Source: Dreissena polymorpha
Lineage: Eukaryota > Mollusca > Bivalvia > Myida > Dreissenidae
Assembly: GCF_020536995.1 (NCBI RefSeq)
Contig: NC_068360.1
Span: 91,745,419 to 91,809,418, forward strand
Reading direction: 5' to 3'
Length of the DNA stretch: 64,000 nucleotides
The notes beneath the pieces were generated by a model. It was not told where the DNA came from and made no database searches. It saw only the letters and a program-made list of their open reading frames with translations. This document shows positions 12,631 to 22,566 of this stretch, piece by piece. Position 1 is the stretch's first letter, and each line of letters starts with the position of its first letter. The position numbers were made by a program, and so were the translations under genes.

Positions 12631-13088
12631 CAGCAGAGTTTCTAGAAAAAGTTTATCGCTTATAGTAAACTGTAACTCGATGTCAGGAACTTCATTAATA
12701 TTTTGATAATTGTAAATGGGAAGTGCGTACTGAATTTTAATTTCATAAATTTTGTTGTTTATTTCTTGAACATAAACAATGTCTGACAGTAGAGAATTAT
12801 TGTGTTTCCAAAGACCTGATTTATGTGAAAAATTGCTTAAGGTTATGTTTAGAGTTATTATTGAGTGTTCAGATTGAAGACTAGGTAAATCTTTTTTTTT
12901 GACTGATTATAATGTCGCAAGGGATCTACAAGATGTAGCAATTTATTAAATCTAAGACTTTATTGCGAGCCTTAGGGTTATTCATATTTTTGTAATTATA
13001 ATAATCTACTTTAGGATCGATAACAAGGTTAAAATCACCACATATAATAAAAGAATCATTTCCAAGTCTTTCAATACTTTCAAAGATG

Positions 13089-13447
13089 TCAGTAAAAAAG
13101 AGGGGCAGTCAGTATTCGGCCCATATATAGATAGCAACGTAAAGCGGTATTCACTAATAGAAATATCAATTGCAAAAAAGTACCACTGGAATCAGCAAGA
13201 GAGTTATGTATTTTATAATCTGTGCAATTGGATATAAAAATACATGTTCCCCTAGAATTAGCAGAACCATAGCTCAAAAAGCATTCGGATCCCCATTCAG
13301 AATAAATGGTTTTGTACATATCAGGGTTAAAATGTGTGTACTGCAGACAATATATATTAGCGTCAAACTCTTTTAAGTAAGTAAATACCTTAAGCCTCTT
13401 TCATTTCCCATTTAAACCTCTACAGTTTAAAGAAACAATATTAAGAT
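13089..13447 (-). pseudogene. LINE ORF2, N-terminal APE-type endonuclease segment
   Basis: Minus-strand translation starts with VSLNCRGLNGK, the first conserved strand of APE-type LINE endonucleases. After a stop it continues KRLKVFTYLKEFDANIYCLQ, where the catalytic Glu expected after LQ is replaced by Tyr. GSECFLSYGSANSRGTCIFI follows. Both the stop and the altered catalytic position show that the copy is dead. Confidence 0.75.
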
Positions 13448-14537
13448 TACAAGTCAGTTTGTGGAAATAAGTTTAAACATTCAAAAATCCATATCTCATG
13501 TCTTAAATTGTAATAAATATTAAGCACAGTGATGTTACTGAAAATGTATATTGACATAAAAAACACATATAAAACAACAACAAAAACGTTAATAAACACA
13601 TGTAGTTACAATTGTACTGGGTGTAATCAGTACAATGGTTGACTGGCCCCATGACTGAAAGAGAATGATCTGAAATTATATACAGGTATCATCAATAGAT
13701 ATTATGGATTTTTTAAAGCTACAACAATATTTGTTGCATGTAGTATCTGCAAGGTGCCCATATTACCGCTTCAAAATATAAATATGAGCCCTGATTTATT
13801 TTACTCAAAAGAAAGTTCAACAGGCAGTTGGTAAGGACCAATGCGTACTCTATATAGTGATAATTGGCATTTATTAATATCTAAACATAAACATAAACGA
13901 AAACGACATTTGTTTAAATGTTAAAATGCTGTTTGAAAGTGTGTATAAGCTTAAGTATTACTTATTTAAATTAATTTATTTCAACAACACAGATTTTGTC
14001 CATTAAAATCAGTATTTAGGTAATCAAAAAAAATCAGTAAAACAGGATAATGAAGTAAAGACCAAGATAATTAGATTACAAAACGGTATAGATTAGCAAA
14101 AGGACAGTATATTGTATTTTACAAAATTACACTTTAGTAAAAAAACAAAGATAAATAGATTACAAAACACTAACGATAAGAAAAAGGACAGTATATTGTA
14201 TTTAGCAAATGTATCTCTTACATTTAAAACATGTTTTGGTGTTTTTACATGTAAGACAAACAAGACAACACGACACAATACCAGTTATTATCCCTTCTGG
14301 ATCTGGATGGGTACGTCGAAGAAACCAATTCTGGCTTTAACTCGACGGTATTATACCCTCAACATTCCTCGGGAAAAGTTTGACAAAGTAAATAATCCAA
14401 TCAGTAAACGGACATAGTAAACAGCAAAGTCATGATAACATACATGTAGAGTTGTATCATTCTTTTAAGTCGAATTTAAAACGACCTTGTGGATATTCAG
14501 ATTTAACTCAAATATACATTTTATTATGTTCATTTAA

Positions 14538-14871
14538 AGGGGCCGTCCAACAGATTTTGGCATGTATTGAAGCTTGTCAGTAAATGCTTTAAATGCTTTA
14601 TATTGATAAATTTAAACATTTGAACTAAAAATCTCCAGTAAAAAAACAAAACAAGAATACAACTTTTAAAAAAAGGAAAAAAAGTAACCCTCAACAGGGT
14701 TCGGACCACTGACCCCTGGATTCCTGGAGTAAAAAGCCTCCCGCCTAGACCACTCGACCATTCGTGCTCATATCCAGAGCGGATGTATTGTTTAGCTATA
14801 TAAGCAATCCTCGTTGTTTCTCAAAATTTCGAATCGCGTCGATACGACGCTTTATCTGTTGGACGGCCCCT
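14538..14871. mobile_element. TTAA-flanked inverted-repeat element (piggyBac-type MITE) with a tRNA-like core
   Basis: The 334-bp element begins AGGGGCCGTCCAACAGAT and ends with the reverse complement ATCTGTTGGACGGCCCCT. It is flanked on both sides by TTAA (14534-14537 and 14872-14875), the target duplication used by piggyBac-type transposases. There is no coding capacity. The middle carries a tRNA-like segment on the minus strand, listed separately. Confidence 0.75.
14690..14772 (-). other. tRNA-like (Ser/Leu-type) segment inside the TTAA element
   Basis: Read on the minus strand, TGGTCGAGTGGTCTAGGCG resembles an A box (TRGY..A...G) of a class II tRNA. About 45 bases later GGTCCGAACCCTG resembles a B box (GGTTCGAACCC). 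Between them GGAG and CTCC can pair around a T-rich loop. Whether it folds or is transcribed by RNA polymerase III cannot be decided by eye; it is more likely a captured or decayed tRNA than a working gene. Confidence 0.5.
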
Positions 14872-15294
14872 TTAATGCTAAATATTAATATTCTCCACGT
14901 CGCAAAATTTATCAAATCGGTATACCGGTAATACACAGACATAAAAATACCCTTATCTATTTAAAACTATACTCCCTTTTAGTTAAGTTTACGTTTTCTT
15001 TGCAATTTTATCTATTTGATATGATATGGTAAAAAGTTTATTTCATGGCAACATTTTATCTAGGGGAAGTACCTCTAAAAATGAAGTAACTATGTAAAAG
15101 GTTACACAATACCGATATATATATACTTATATTCGGTATCGAATGTTACTTTTATAGATATTTTATGCTGTATTGTATAATAAACACACTTGAACGCGTT
15201 TGTATGATGTTCGGTGGTTGTTCAGAATGTGGATAAGAGTGTTTTACAGCTTGCCGGTTGTGCACAATTATGCGTATCCATCAGTTTAATGTGT

Positions 15295-15480
15295 GTGCGT
15301 TTACGTGCGCACGTGCGCGCGCGCGTGTGTGTTTGTATGTGAATGTGTGAGCACGCGTTTGTGTGTGTGAATGCGTGTCGCGCATGTGTATGCTCGCGTG
15401 TTTTATGGGATGTAGGTTACGATGTGTCGGTGGGTGCGTGCCTGATTGCGTGCGTTCGTGTGTGTATGTGTGTTTTACAT
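15295..15480. repeat. GT/GC-rich alternating purine-pyrimidine tract
   Basis: Imperfect (GT)n with CG-rich stretches such as GCGCACGTGCGCGCGCGCG. Such alternating tracts can adopt Z-DNA. It lies beside the ORF1-like frame on the gene A intron. Confidence 0.8.
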
Positions 15481-15526
15481 TTTACAGTTACCAAACAACA
15501 GGTTAGGAAATAGTTGCAATTCAACA

Positions 15527-16276
15527 TTATGAATGGTAAACAAAGGAGCCATATCCGGGACCAGAGTTATTGTCACTGTTCTGATGTTTATGTTCTGTTA
15601 GCCGGTCTCGAGTTGCCCCATCTGGAACTTTGCGGGCGTAGGTTGTTCCGGATGTCACCTGGTTTTTGTTTGGCCATGGCTTTGCCTGCCAGAGCCTGTA
15701 TTTGTCGGATGACACTAGCTCGATGCGCTCATGTCTTCGGTAGCGTACAAACAGTTTTTCGTCGCGGGACCTGGCCCTCTCTTCTATCTCAGGTTCCTTC
15801 AGACGCAGTGATGCTAAGAATTCTGAATTTGTCTTTGGTAGGTCCTCATTTAAGTAAATGCCGGTACCCTTTAAAAGCTTGAAACGTTGCATAACCTCGA
15901 CTTTTGTTTGCCGCCTGACGAATTTGATTATGACTGTCCGGCTTTTATTTGGTACATATTTCCCAAAACGATGGGCCACGTCTGTAATTCCCAATCTAAG
16001 TCCAAGCTTTTGACTCAACATGTTCACCGATTGTTCGGCTACGTCTATTGATGATTGTTGGTCCGTATCATTCGAGAGGCCAAAAATCCGGATGCTGTTT
16101 CTTCTTCCGTATTGTTCCAGATTGTTTAGACTTGAAACATGGCTAAACTCAGCTTCGCATTGTTTTTCTTTAATGGAATCTATTTCGCTCCTCTGATCTT
16201 TTATTTGTTTTTTTAAAGCATCTATCTCATTTTTGTGCTCGAAAATGCTGCCTTCCATTATTTCAAGCTTTTTCAA
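15527..16276 (-). CDS. LINE ORF1-like protein (coiled coil plus RRM-like domain)
   Basis: An intact 249-codon minus-strand frame. Residues about 1-45 are a Lys/Glu-rich heptad stretch likely to form a coiled coil. NLEQYGRRNSIRIFGL at about 52-67 is the conserved entry to the RNA-binding domain of LINE ORF1-type proteins. DVAHRFGK and SRTVIIKFVRR follow, then the KGTGIYLNEDLPKT block and a basic C terminus. ORF1 proteins coat LINE RNA and help reverse transcription. The frame is unbroken, unlike the ORF2 relic 2 kb downstream, so the two may come from different insertions. The coiled coil may begin further upstream, since the sequence beyond 16276 remains similar in composition. It is mobile-element cargo, not a host gene. 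Confidence 0.7.
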   Translation of the reverse strand: MKKLEIMEGSIFEHKNEIDALKKQIKDQRSEIDSIKEKQCEAEFSHVSSLNNLEQYGRRNSIRIFGLSNDTDQQSSIDVAEQSVNMLSQKLGLRLGITDVAHRFGKYVPNKSRTVIIKFVRRQTKVEVMQRFKLLKGTGIYLNEDLPKTNSEFLASLRLKEPEIEERARSRDEKLFVRYRRHERIELVSSDKYRLWQAKPWPNKNQVTSGTTYARKVPDGATRDRLTEHKHQNSDNNSGPGYGSFVYHS

Positions 16277-17529
16277 TACACTTCCAAGGAATTTTTCCTT
16301 TATTTCTTCCAGTTTTTCCTTGATTATATTTTTTATTAAGGAGTTGTCATTTTAAGTGAGCACATTTTATTTGGAGTAAATTTCATCCAGGCGTGTTTCA
16401 ATTGAGGTTTTCTCTATCGCGGTTTTGGTTACAAAGTCCGTTGTTCGATGCACGAAGTGCGTGAACAAAGCATTACCCGGAGATTAACACAACTATATGT
16501 GATGTGTTGAAATCGCTTTCCATCCTTAATCGTATCCCTTCGTAACGATTAACTTTTACGAACGTATCTAAAAATGGCTCAGTACTCACTTATTTGATAG
16601 TCTTTCATCTATCGGATAGTCTTTACCACTAACTAAGGTCAGATAAAAAATGAAGAACTGTTTCAGAGATTAAAACCCACAGACACTTACATTGGAAATG
16701 AAGTTGGGCTATACTAAAAGGCCATGATCCGAATTAAATCCCCCATAATTAAGGGCTATACAATATCGTAGCAAATTTCACACTCTGGTAACGTACAGTA
16801 CAGTGTCGTTAACGTGATAAACGTTTTGTAGAACGAGAAAAATATTATTATTGTGTTACATATTTACTTCATTTATAACATTTGAATACGTTTTCATGTG
16901 AAAAACCTCTTTATAATTTTATGGTTTAGGATTATCGGGAAGTCTCCGTCTCGGTGATATGATTTGGCAACAGTTTATATCGTTCGGTATGGTAGTGGCA
17001 AATGTAGGATAACAGTGTGCTTTTTGGTTATATGGGCAAATCAATGCGTTCTTAGAATATAAGTTTTTTTTCAAGTATGTGATAGTTATGCATTGCTTCA
17101 TAATTGAATTCATAAACCGACTGAAACATTAGAGAATTGATCTTGCCAATTACACGCTTTTTTAACTTGAACTGTAGGCTGCTACTTCTTAAGAAGTTTG
17201 TTATTCCGGCATGATGATCTGTCAAACAGTTATTTGATCAGTTTCTTGTTAAATGCTACTTTTAAAGAAATTGTCTAAGCGCATAATCGGAGGAGTATTC
17301 ATAAATTTCACCGAAATTCATTTCGAAATATAGAAATAATTCCACATGTAACAAACAACACCAAATAAAAACTCAACAAATCACGTTCATGTATTTTTAT
17401 ATCAAAATATTTGTTCCGACACATACTACATAACTACATATATTAATAAGTAAATTCCTTTCTGTGGCTGAACCAGAAACAATGATTTAGTTATATTTTT
17501 TTATTCTAGGAACTAACTTACACATATGG
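16277..17529. other. Intronic stretch, nothing recognised
   Basis: Contains sequence 5' to the ORF1-like frame (possibly its 5' UTR) and then AT-rich sequence. No exon, RNA gene or clear repeat was seen. Confidence 0.4.
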
Positions 17530-19570
17530 TCATACGGTTGACATTGCTGTTCAGATGTGTATACTAGTTGACAGAGCTATCCATGTAGAATGGAGTTTAC
17601 AGTAATGTTCAGATGTGTCATGTAGTTTACAAAGCTGTTCATATATGATATGTAGTTGACAATGCTGTTCAGATGTGTCATGTAGTTGACAGCGCTGTTC
17701 ATATAAGTCATGAAGTTGATAGTGCTGTTCACATGAGACATATGGTTTACAGTGCTGTTCAGATGTGTCATGTAGTTTACACTGCTGTTCATATATGTCA
17801 TGTAGACAGCGCTGTTCAGATGTATCATATAGTTGACAGTGTCCTTCAGATGTGTCATGTAATTTTCTGTGCTGTTCCAATGAGTTATGCAGTTAAAACT
17901 GCTATTTAAATGTGTCATGTAGTTGACAGCGCTGTTCAGACGTGTCATATAGTTGATTCTGCTTTTCAAATGTGTATTTGACAATGCTCTTCAGATGTGT
18001 TATGTAGTTGACACCCCTGTTCAGATGTGTTATGTAATTGACACTGCTGTTTTGATGTGTAATGTAGTTGACATTGCTGTTCAGATGTGTTATGCAGTTG
18101 ACACCCCTGTTCAGATGTGTTATGTAGTTGACACCCCTGTTCAGACGGGGCATGTTGTTGACATTTTTGTTCAGATGTGTATTTTAGTTGACATTGCTGT
18201 TCATATGTGTCATGTAGTTGACAGTGTTGTTCAGATGTGCCATGTAGGTGACAGTGCTGTTTACATCGGTTATGTATGAGGAATTTCTGTTCATATGTTT
18301 CATGAAGTTGACATTGCTGCTCAGATGGATCAAGTAGTTGACAGTGCTGATCAGATTTATCATTTAGTTGACAGTGCTGTCAAGATGTGTCATGTAGTTA
18401 ACATTGCTGTTCAGATTTGGCATGCAGTTGACTGACTGTGCTGTTCAGATTGGTCATGTAATATACAGTGCTGTTCACATATGTCATCAAGTTGACAGTG
18501 CTGTTCATAAATTACATGTAGTTGACAGTGCTGTTCACATCGGTCATGTTATTGAAATTGCTGTTCATATGTTTCATGTAGTTGACACAGCTGCTCAGAT
18601 GGATAAAGTAGTTGACAGTGATGTTCAGATTTATCATGAAGTTGACAGTGATGTTCAGATGTGTCATCTAGTTAATAGTGCTGTTCATAAATGTCACGTA
18701 TTTGACAGTGCTGCTCAGATGTTTCATCAAGTTAACACTGCTGTTCAGATGTGTCTCGTAGATGACATTGCTGTTCATATGTGTCGTGTAGCTGACAGTG
18801 TCGTTAAGATGTGTCATGTAGTTGACAGTGCTGTTCACATCGGTCATGTAATTGAAATTGCTGTTCATATGTTTCATGTAGTTGACACTGCTGTTCAGAT
18901 TTATCACGTAGTTGACAGTGTTGTTCAGATGTGCCATGTAGTTGACAGTGCTGTTAAGGTGTGGTATATTGTTGACAGTGCAAGTCAGATGTGTCATCTA
19001 GTTTACAGCGTTGTTCAGATTTGTCATGTAGTTGACAGCGTATTCCAGATGTGTCATGTAGTTGACAGTTCTGTAAAGATGTTTCATGTAGATTACACGG
19101 CTATTCAGATGTGTAATGTATTTGACACTCTATTCATATGTGTCATGTTGACAGTGTTGTTCAGATGTGTCATGTAGTTGACAGTTTTGTTCAGATGTGT
19201 CATGTAGTTGACAGTGTTGTTCAGATGTGTCATGTAGTTGACAGTTTTGTTCAGATGTGTCATGTAGTTGATACTGATTTTAATATGTGTCATGTAGTTG
19301 ACATTACTGTTCAGAGGTGCCATATAGTGGACAGTTCTGTTTAGATGGTCATGTAGTTGACATTGCTCTTCAGAATTGTCATATACTTGAAGTGTTGTTC
19401 AGATGTGTCATGTAGTTGACATTGCTGTTCAGATATGTCATATACTTGAAGTGTTGTTCAGATATGTCATGTAGTTGATAATGCTGTTCAGATGTGTCAT
19501 GTAGTTGACATTGTTGTTCAGATGTGTCATGTAGTTGCCATATCTGTTCAGATGTGCAATATAGTTTTCA
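17530..19570. repeat. 30-bp minisatellite, about 68 copies
   Basis: About 2 kb of a 30-bp unit, roughly GTTCAGATGTGTCATGTAGT followed by TGACAGTGCT, with frequent point changes and a few small indels. Because 30 is a multiple of three, frames stay open for long runs on both strands: a 257-codon plus frame at 18404-19177 repeats a decapeptide like MCHVVDSAVQ, and minus-strand frames repeat one like NYMTHLNSTV. The unit varies everywhere along its length, which fits a non-coding repeat. It ends about 370 bp before the first CTLD exon. Confidence 0.9.
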
Positions 19571-19765
19571 GTATCGTACAGAAGTGTGAAGTGGTTAATA
19601 TCACAGAAAATATGTGTAATGAATTTTCATTTATCAGATTTTGAAGTCAAAATTGTTTATTTTGCATTCATATCAATTATTTTTTCTAGTGTAGTTTTTT
19701 TATAGTAACCTAGCTATTCCTGTCCATGTACATATAAATTGTATATCATACTGTCCACATCTTTT

Positions 19766-19832
19766 CACACTCACACTTTGAAATTGAAATTGACTTCCTG
19801 TATTTCCTGTACAAATACCATATTATGTAATG

Positions 19833-19895
<63 letters not shown>

Positions 19896-19905
19896 AGTGT
19901 GAGTG
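19766..19905. repeat. Inverted repeat around a (TA)n run
   Basis: CACACTCACACTTTGAAATT at 19766-19785 is matched in inverted orientation by TTCAATTTCAAAGTGTGAGTG at 19885-19905. Between the arms lie a (TA)n run of about 50 bases and a short unique stretch. The DNA or pre-mRNA could form a long hairpin, and it ends only about 30 bases before the CTLD exon acceptor. Confidence 0.75.
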
Positions 19906-19936
19906 TATATATATATATATATATAAATTTTTGCAG

Positions 19937-20022
19937 GAGCATGTTTGTCATCTGCTGTCAAGTGGAATGGTGCCTACTACATGTTCACTGAGTATAAGGA
20001 AATGGAATTCGACCAAGCTAAG
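19937..20022 (+). CDS. Gene A, CTLD exon 1
   Basis: An 86-bp exon entering in phase 1 and leaving in phase 0, with acceptor TTTTTGCAG and donor AAG|GTAAGG. It encodes ACLSSAVKWNGAYYMFTEYK followed by EMEFDQAK. This is the N-terminal strand of a long-form C-type lectin-like domain: a cysteine, then W..NG..YY.F and the ...F..A motif that leads into the first helix. The 5' side of the exon abuts a TA-rich inverted repeat, which may affect splicing. Confidence 0.8.
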
Positions 20023-20565
20023 GTAAGGTAAAAACAGTTTCAAAATAACAAGAGCAAGCACGCACATTTGATTGTAAATAATAGATTTTCACGAAATAAT
20101 ATACTTTCCTAAAATCTTATATATGTAATTGTGTTACTGTATTTAAAAAGTGCAATATCTATAAAAAATACGTGCCCGAATTCCCTCAGTATGCATACAA
20201 GAGTTTCTTGTGTACGTCTTGTATGTGTATAAATATCCCTATAGCTCAGAACATGCGCATGACCATACTTAACTCAATAAGCATGCTATATTTATGTTCG
20301 TTTATGTACATCACTGGTTAAATTGAAACCATATCAGTCGAAACAGTAGATTTATGTTATCAGCAGAACCCGCATGTTTAATTTCTGACACTAACGTAGC
20401 ATTTAAAAAATATAAACGTCACTTAATTTTTATAATAACATGTAGGTATGTCCGAGACACGCACGTTGTTATTAGAAAATGCATGTTATATAAATAATAG
20501 CAAATTAACATTTATTAACATTAATTTTGAGACTCCTTACTTTCATTTTACGTTTTTGTTAATAG
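20023..20565 (+). other. Intron of gene A
   Basis: Bounded by GTAAGG and TTAATAG. AT-rich, nothing else recognised. Confidence 0.7.
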
Positions 20566-20656
20566 AATAGGTGTACGAATTGTGGTGGTCACTTGATCAT
20601 AATCGAGAGCTCGATTGAACACGATTGGGTGAAGAGTCAGGTATCCAGTCTTGCAG
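20566..20656 (+). CDS. Gene A, CTLD exon 2
   Basis: A 91-bp exon, phase 0 in and phase 1 out, with acceptor GTTAATAG and donor GCAG|GTAACT. It encodes NRCTNCGGHLIIIESSIEHD and WVKSQVSSLA. NRC...GGHL.IIES..E..WV is the conserved C...GAHL..I.S..E..F core of the CTLD, with the first core cysteine at NRC. An extra cysteine (TNC) lies three residues on, which is unusual and may pair with one of the extra cysteines of exon 3. Confidence 0.85.
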
Positions 20657-21641
20657 GTAACTACAGTGCTATTTAATATATGCTTGATGTACAAGGGAAT
20701 TTATTAAAGAGAAAATTATATCCTACAATATTGCAGTATATCGAGAAATATAAACTCGTAATTGGTCATATACCTATGAATTAATTTCAATATAATGTAA
20801 ATGCGGTTGTTTTCACCTTTTAAACAGAGTATGATTTGAACCGTCGAGCAAATTCCGAATGTCAAATGATAAGTTGTCTGGTTCAGTAAATCGACCAACT
20901 GTGCAATTATTAGCTGTACAAATACTCCTCGTCTATGTGCATTATATGGTAACGAATGATATCGTTTCTTAGGTTACATAAACATTTAAGAGTAGAAACA
21001 AATATGAGCCACAATGTTTACCTTTAAAAAAATCTTACTTATATGGAATGACATGTTTTGTTTGTTTGATGTTGTATGCATCTTATTTTGATATATAATA
21101 TACTCGTTTACTAAAATCCCACTTTGTATAAAAAAATTCGGTCGGTTGACAAAGGCTTTTTAAAATAAAAAAGGATAACCGAACACATCATAATCAATGA
21201 GACATCAGTAAGATTCCGGGAATAGATTGAGTGGAAAATTCAACCAATGAAATGGTGTATTATTATTGATATCATTTATAACGGGCTTAGTTTGACGACT
21301 GGTTTTTCATCAGTTAAAAAGGCCTCACCGATTTTAAATTTGTACAACATAGTTATATATATTTGTTTATTATTTGTAAAATTCCACATACAATGGATTG
21401 CTTTATATAATTTAGCTTTTTGCTATAACTAAATTATAACTATAACTAAATTACTAATAATTAAAATGTGAACGAGGGCATGTTTGGCTGTGGTCTTGAA
21501 TGACAATAGAATTTATATACAGTGTATTGTTGCATTAAATAAAATATAACGATCTTAGGATGTAAACATGGGAAGTAAATAAATATAGAAATCATTAATA
21601 TATCGCTGACTCATTGTTTATATGTATACATATTCTTGCAG
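20657..21641 (+). other. Intron of gene A
   Basis: Bounded by GTAACT and TTCTTGCAG. About 1 kb of AT-rich sequence with no repeat or exon recognised. Confidence 0.65.
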
Positions 21642-21865
21642 ACATACAATCTTTCTGGATGGGCGTTAAAAAGGAAGGAGCAGACAAAAAAATCAGCAGT
21701 GTATATGGTGACACAAACGTGCCGTACGTTTCTTGGGGAGAAATGGAACCAAAGGATCCCAAACACCATTGCGTTTGCGCCGACAAGCGATTTGGTTGGG
21801 CATATAATGATGTACCATGCACATTCGATGACAAATGTTCTGTAGTCTGTAAACTTCATAATTGA
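21642..21865 (+). CDS. Gene A, CTLD exon 3 and C terminus
   Basis: Terminal coding exon of 224 bp including the TGA stop, entered in phase 1. It carries the second half of the CTLD: FWMGVKK (the WIG-type strand), then VPYVSWGEMEPKDP, where the carbohydrate-site position reads EPK rather than EPN or QPD. FGWAYNDVPC follows, with YND at the usual WND position, and the final cysteines lie in KCSVVCKLHN. The domain is complete in length and cysteine framework, with extra cysteines at CVC and DKC. The altered EPN and WND positions mean that classical calcium-dependent mannose or galactose binding cannot be assumed. The protein ends six residues after the penultimate cysteine, with no transmembrane tail. 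Confidence 0.85.
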
Positions 21866-22329
21866 TTATATTGATATGGCTATATATCGGCCTGATTTTG
21901 CTTTTCTGCCATTTTTATTTTGTTTAACACCTTGCATCCAAGGCATTCGTATAAAAAGAAGTAAAATTAAATATAATTTAGCAAATTAAATTGGAATATT
22001 ACACAGAGTGATTTAAATGTTTAACTCGAATTTGATTAAGGCCTTACTTTTATAAAGTAAATTTGTTTGAAAAAATCCCCAGATTGGTCTAGCTTTCTTC
22101 CCATATCCTATTTTCAAAGCATCCTTGACCGTTTGTGAACTTTCCTGATATTTGATATTCCCGAAAGAATAATTACACTAATGAAGACTCGAGTATTTGT
22201 TGAAATAGGCATTCAAAGTAAACATTTAATGTATAAATATCAATCGGGAAGCTCTATGAAAATGTAATGAACGTTCGCCTTAAAAGTAGGAGTGAAACAT
22301 TCACCTTAAGAATCTCAAATATATGAGTA
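21866..22329 (+). other. 3' flank or 3' UTR of gene A
   Basis: AT-rich sequence after the stop codon. An ATTAAA at 21966-21971, about 100 bases past the stop, is a possible polyadenylation signal. Nothing else was recognised. Confidence 0.35.
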
Positions 22330-22566
22330 GTTTAATGCATGTGCGTAAAGTGTCGTCCAAGATTAGCCTGTGCAGTCCACACAGGCTAATCAGGGACGAT
22401 ACTCTCCGCTGTTATCATATATTTCGTTTAAAGAGAGTGTCATCTCAGCAAAAATCCAGTTTAGGCGGAATGTGTCGTCCCTGATTAGCCTGTGCGGACT
22501 TTACATGCTAATCTGGGACGACACTTTACGCACATGCATTAAACCCTCTTTCTACAGAGCACGGCC
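22330..22566. mobile_element. MITE family 1, copy B
   Basis: Begins TTTAATGCATGTGCGTAAAG and ends with the inverted CTTTACGCACATGCATTAAA. Both arms carry the sub-repeat AGATTAGCCTGTGCAGTCC and its partner AGGCTAATC.GGGACGA, so each arm is itself a hairpin. The centre includes CGTTTAAAG.GAG and CAAAAATCCAG, as in other copies. Confidence 0.85.

Larger units (their letters stand above)
9790..13450 (-). mobile_element. Decayed L1/Tx1-type LINE, ORF2 region
   Basis: Read on the minus strand, about 3.65 kb carries in order an APE-type endonuclease start, the endonuclease-RT linker, reverse transcriptase blocks and a C-terminal CCHC-like knuckle. This is the usual order of a LINE ORF2. Recognisable blocks include VSLNCRGLNG (endonuclease start), TIRSKFQWTLQGEKPSKYFA (linker), RPIILLNTVFKIASG, NDQTGFIKGENTR, GCRQGNPLSCYIL, FADDTILLDG (RT) and CSFCKQSEETLEHLFWKC (C terminus). 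The frame is broken by several stops and shifts, so the copy is inactive. The 3' end and any target-site duplication were not located; the 5' end near 13450 coincides with the start of ORF2, so it may be 5'-truncated. Confidence 0.8.
8456..19936 (+). other. Long intron of gene A (about 11.5 kb)
   Basis: Runs from donor GTATGA to acceptor TTTTTGCAG. It holds a 112-bp tandem repeat, a decayed LINE ORF2, a TTAA-flanked element, a GT-rich tract, a LINE ORF1-like frame, a 30-bp minisatellite and an inverted repeat around a TA run, each listed separately. The stretches 13450-14533, 14876-15296 and 16277-17529 show no recognisable feature. I found no further CCP-like or lectin-like exon, but a short exon could be missed. 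Confidence 0.5.
5320..21865 (+). other. Gene A: Sushi/CCP and C-type lectin domain protein, multi-exon, 5' end not found
   Basis: Five exons on the plus strand join in compatible phases (1-1, 1-1, 1-0, 0-1, 1-stop). They encode two CCP modules followed by one complete CTLD at the C terminus. The product should be secreted or act outside the cell, since both folds are disulfide-stabilised extracellular modules. No membrane segment is seen after the CTLD, and the stop follows six residues after a conserved cysteine. A signal peptide and possibly more modules must lie upstream. The second CCP exon and the first CTLD exon are separated by about 11.5 kb of repeat-rich intron, so a missed exon there, or even two adjacent genes, cannot be excluded. 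The bivalve repertoire of CTLD proteins is large and often linked to immune recognition; that role is inference here. Confidence 0.65.

Noticed and set aside
15295-15480. GT/GC tract considered as a promoter-like or CpG-island region
   Set aside because: It is a simple alternating repeat within an intron, with no nearby transcript start.
18404-19177. 257-codon frame with a repeating MCHVVDSAVQ-like decapeptide
   Set aside because: It is explained by a 30-bp minisatellite whose length is a multiple of three. Frames are open on both strands, and no splice or start context supports coding.
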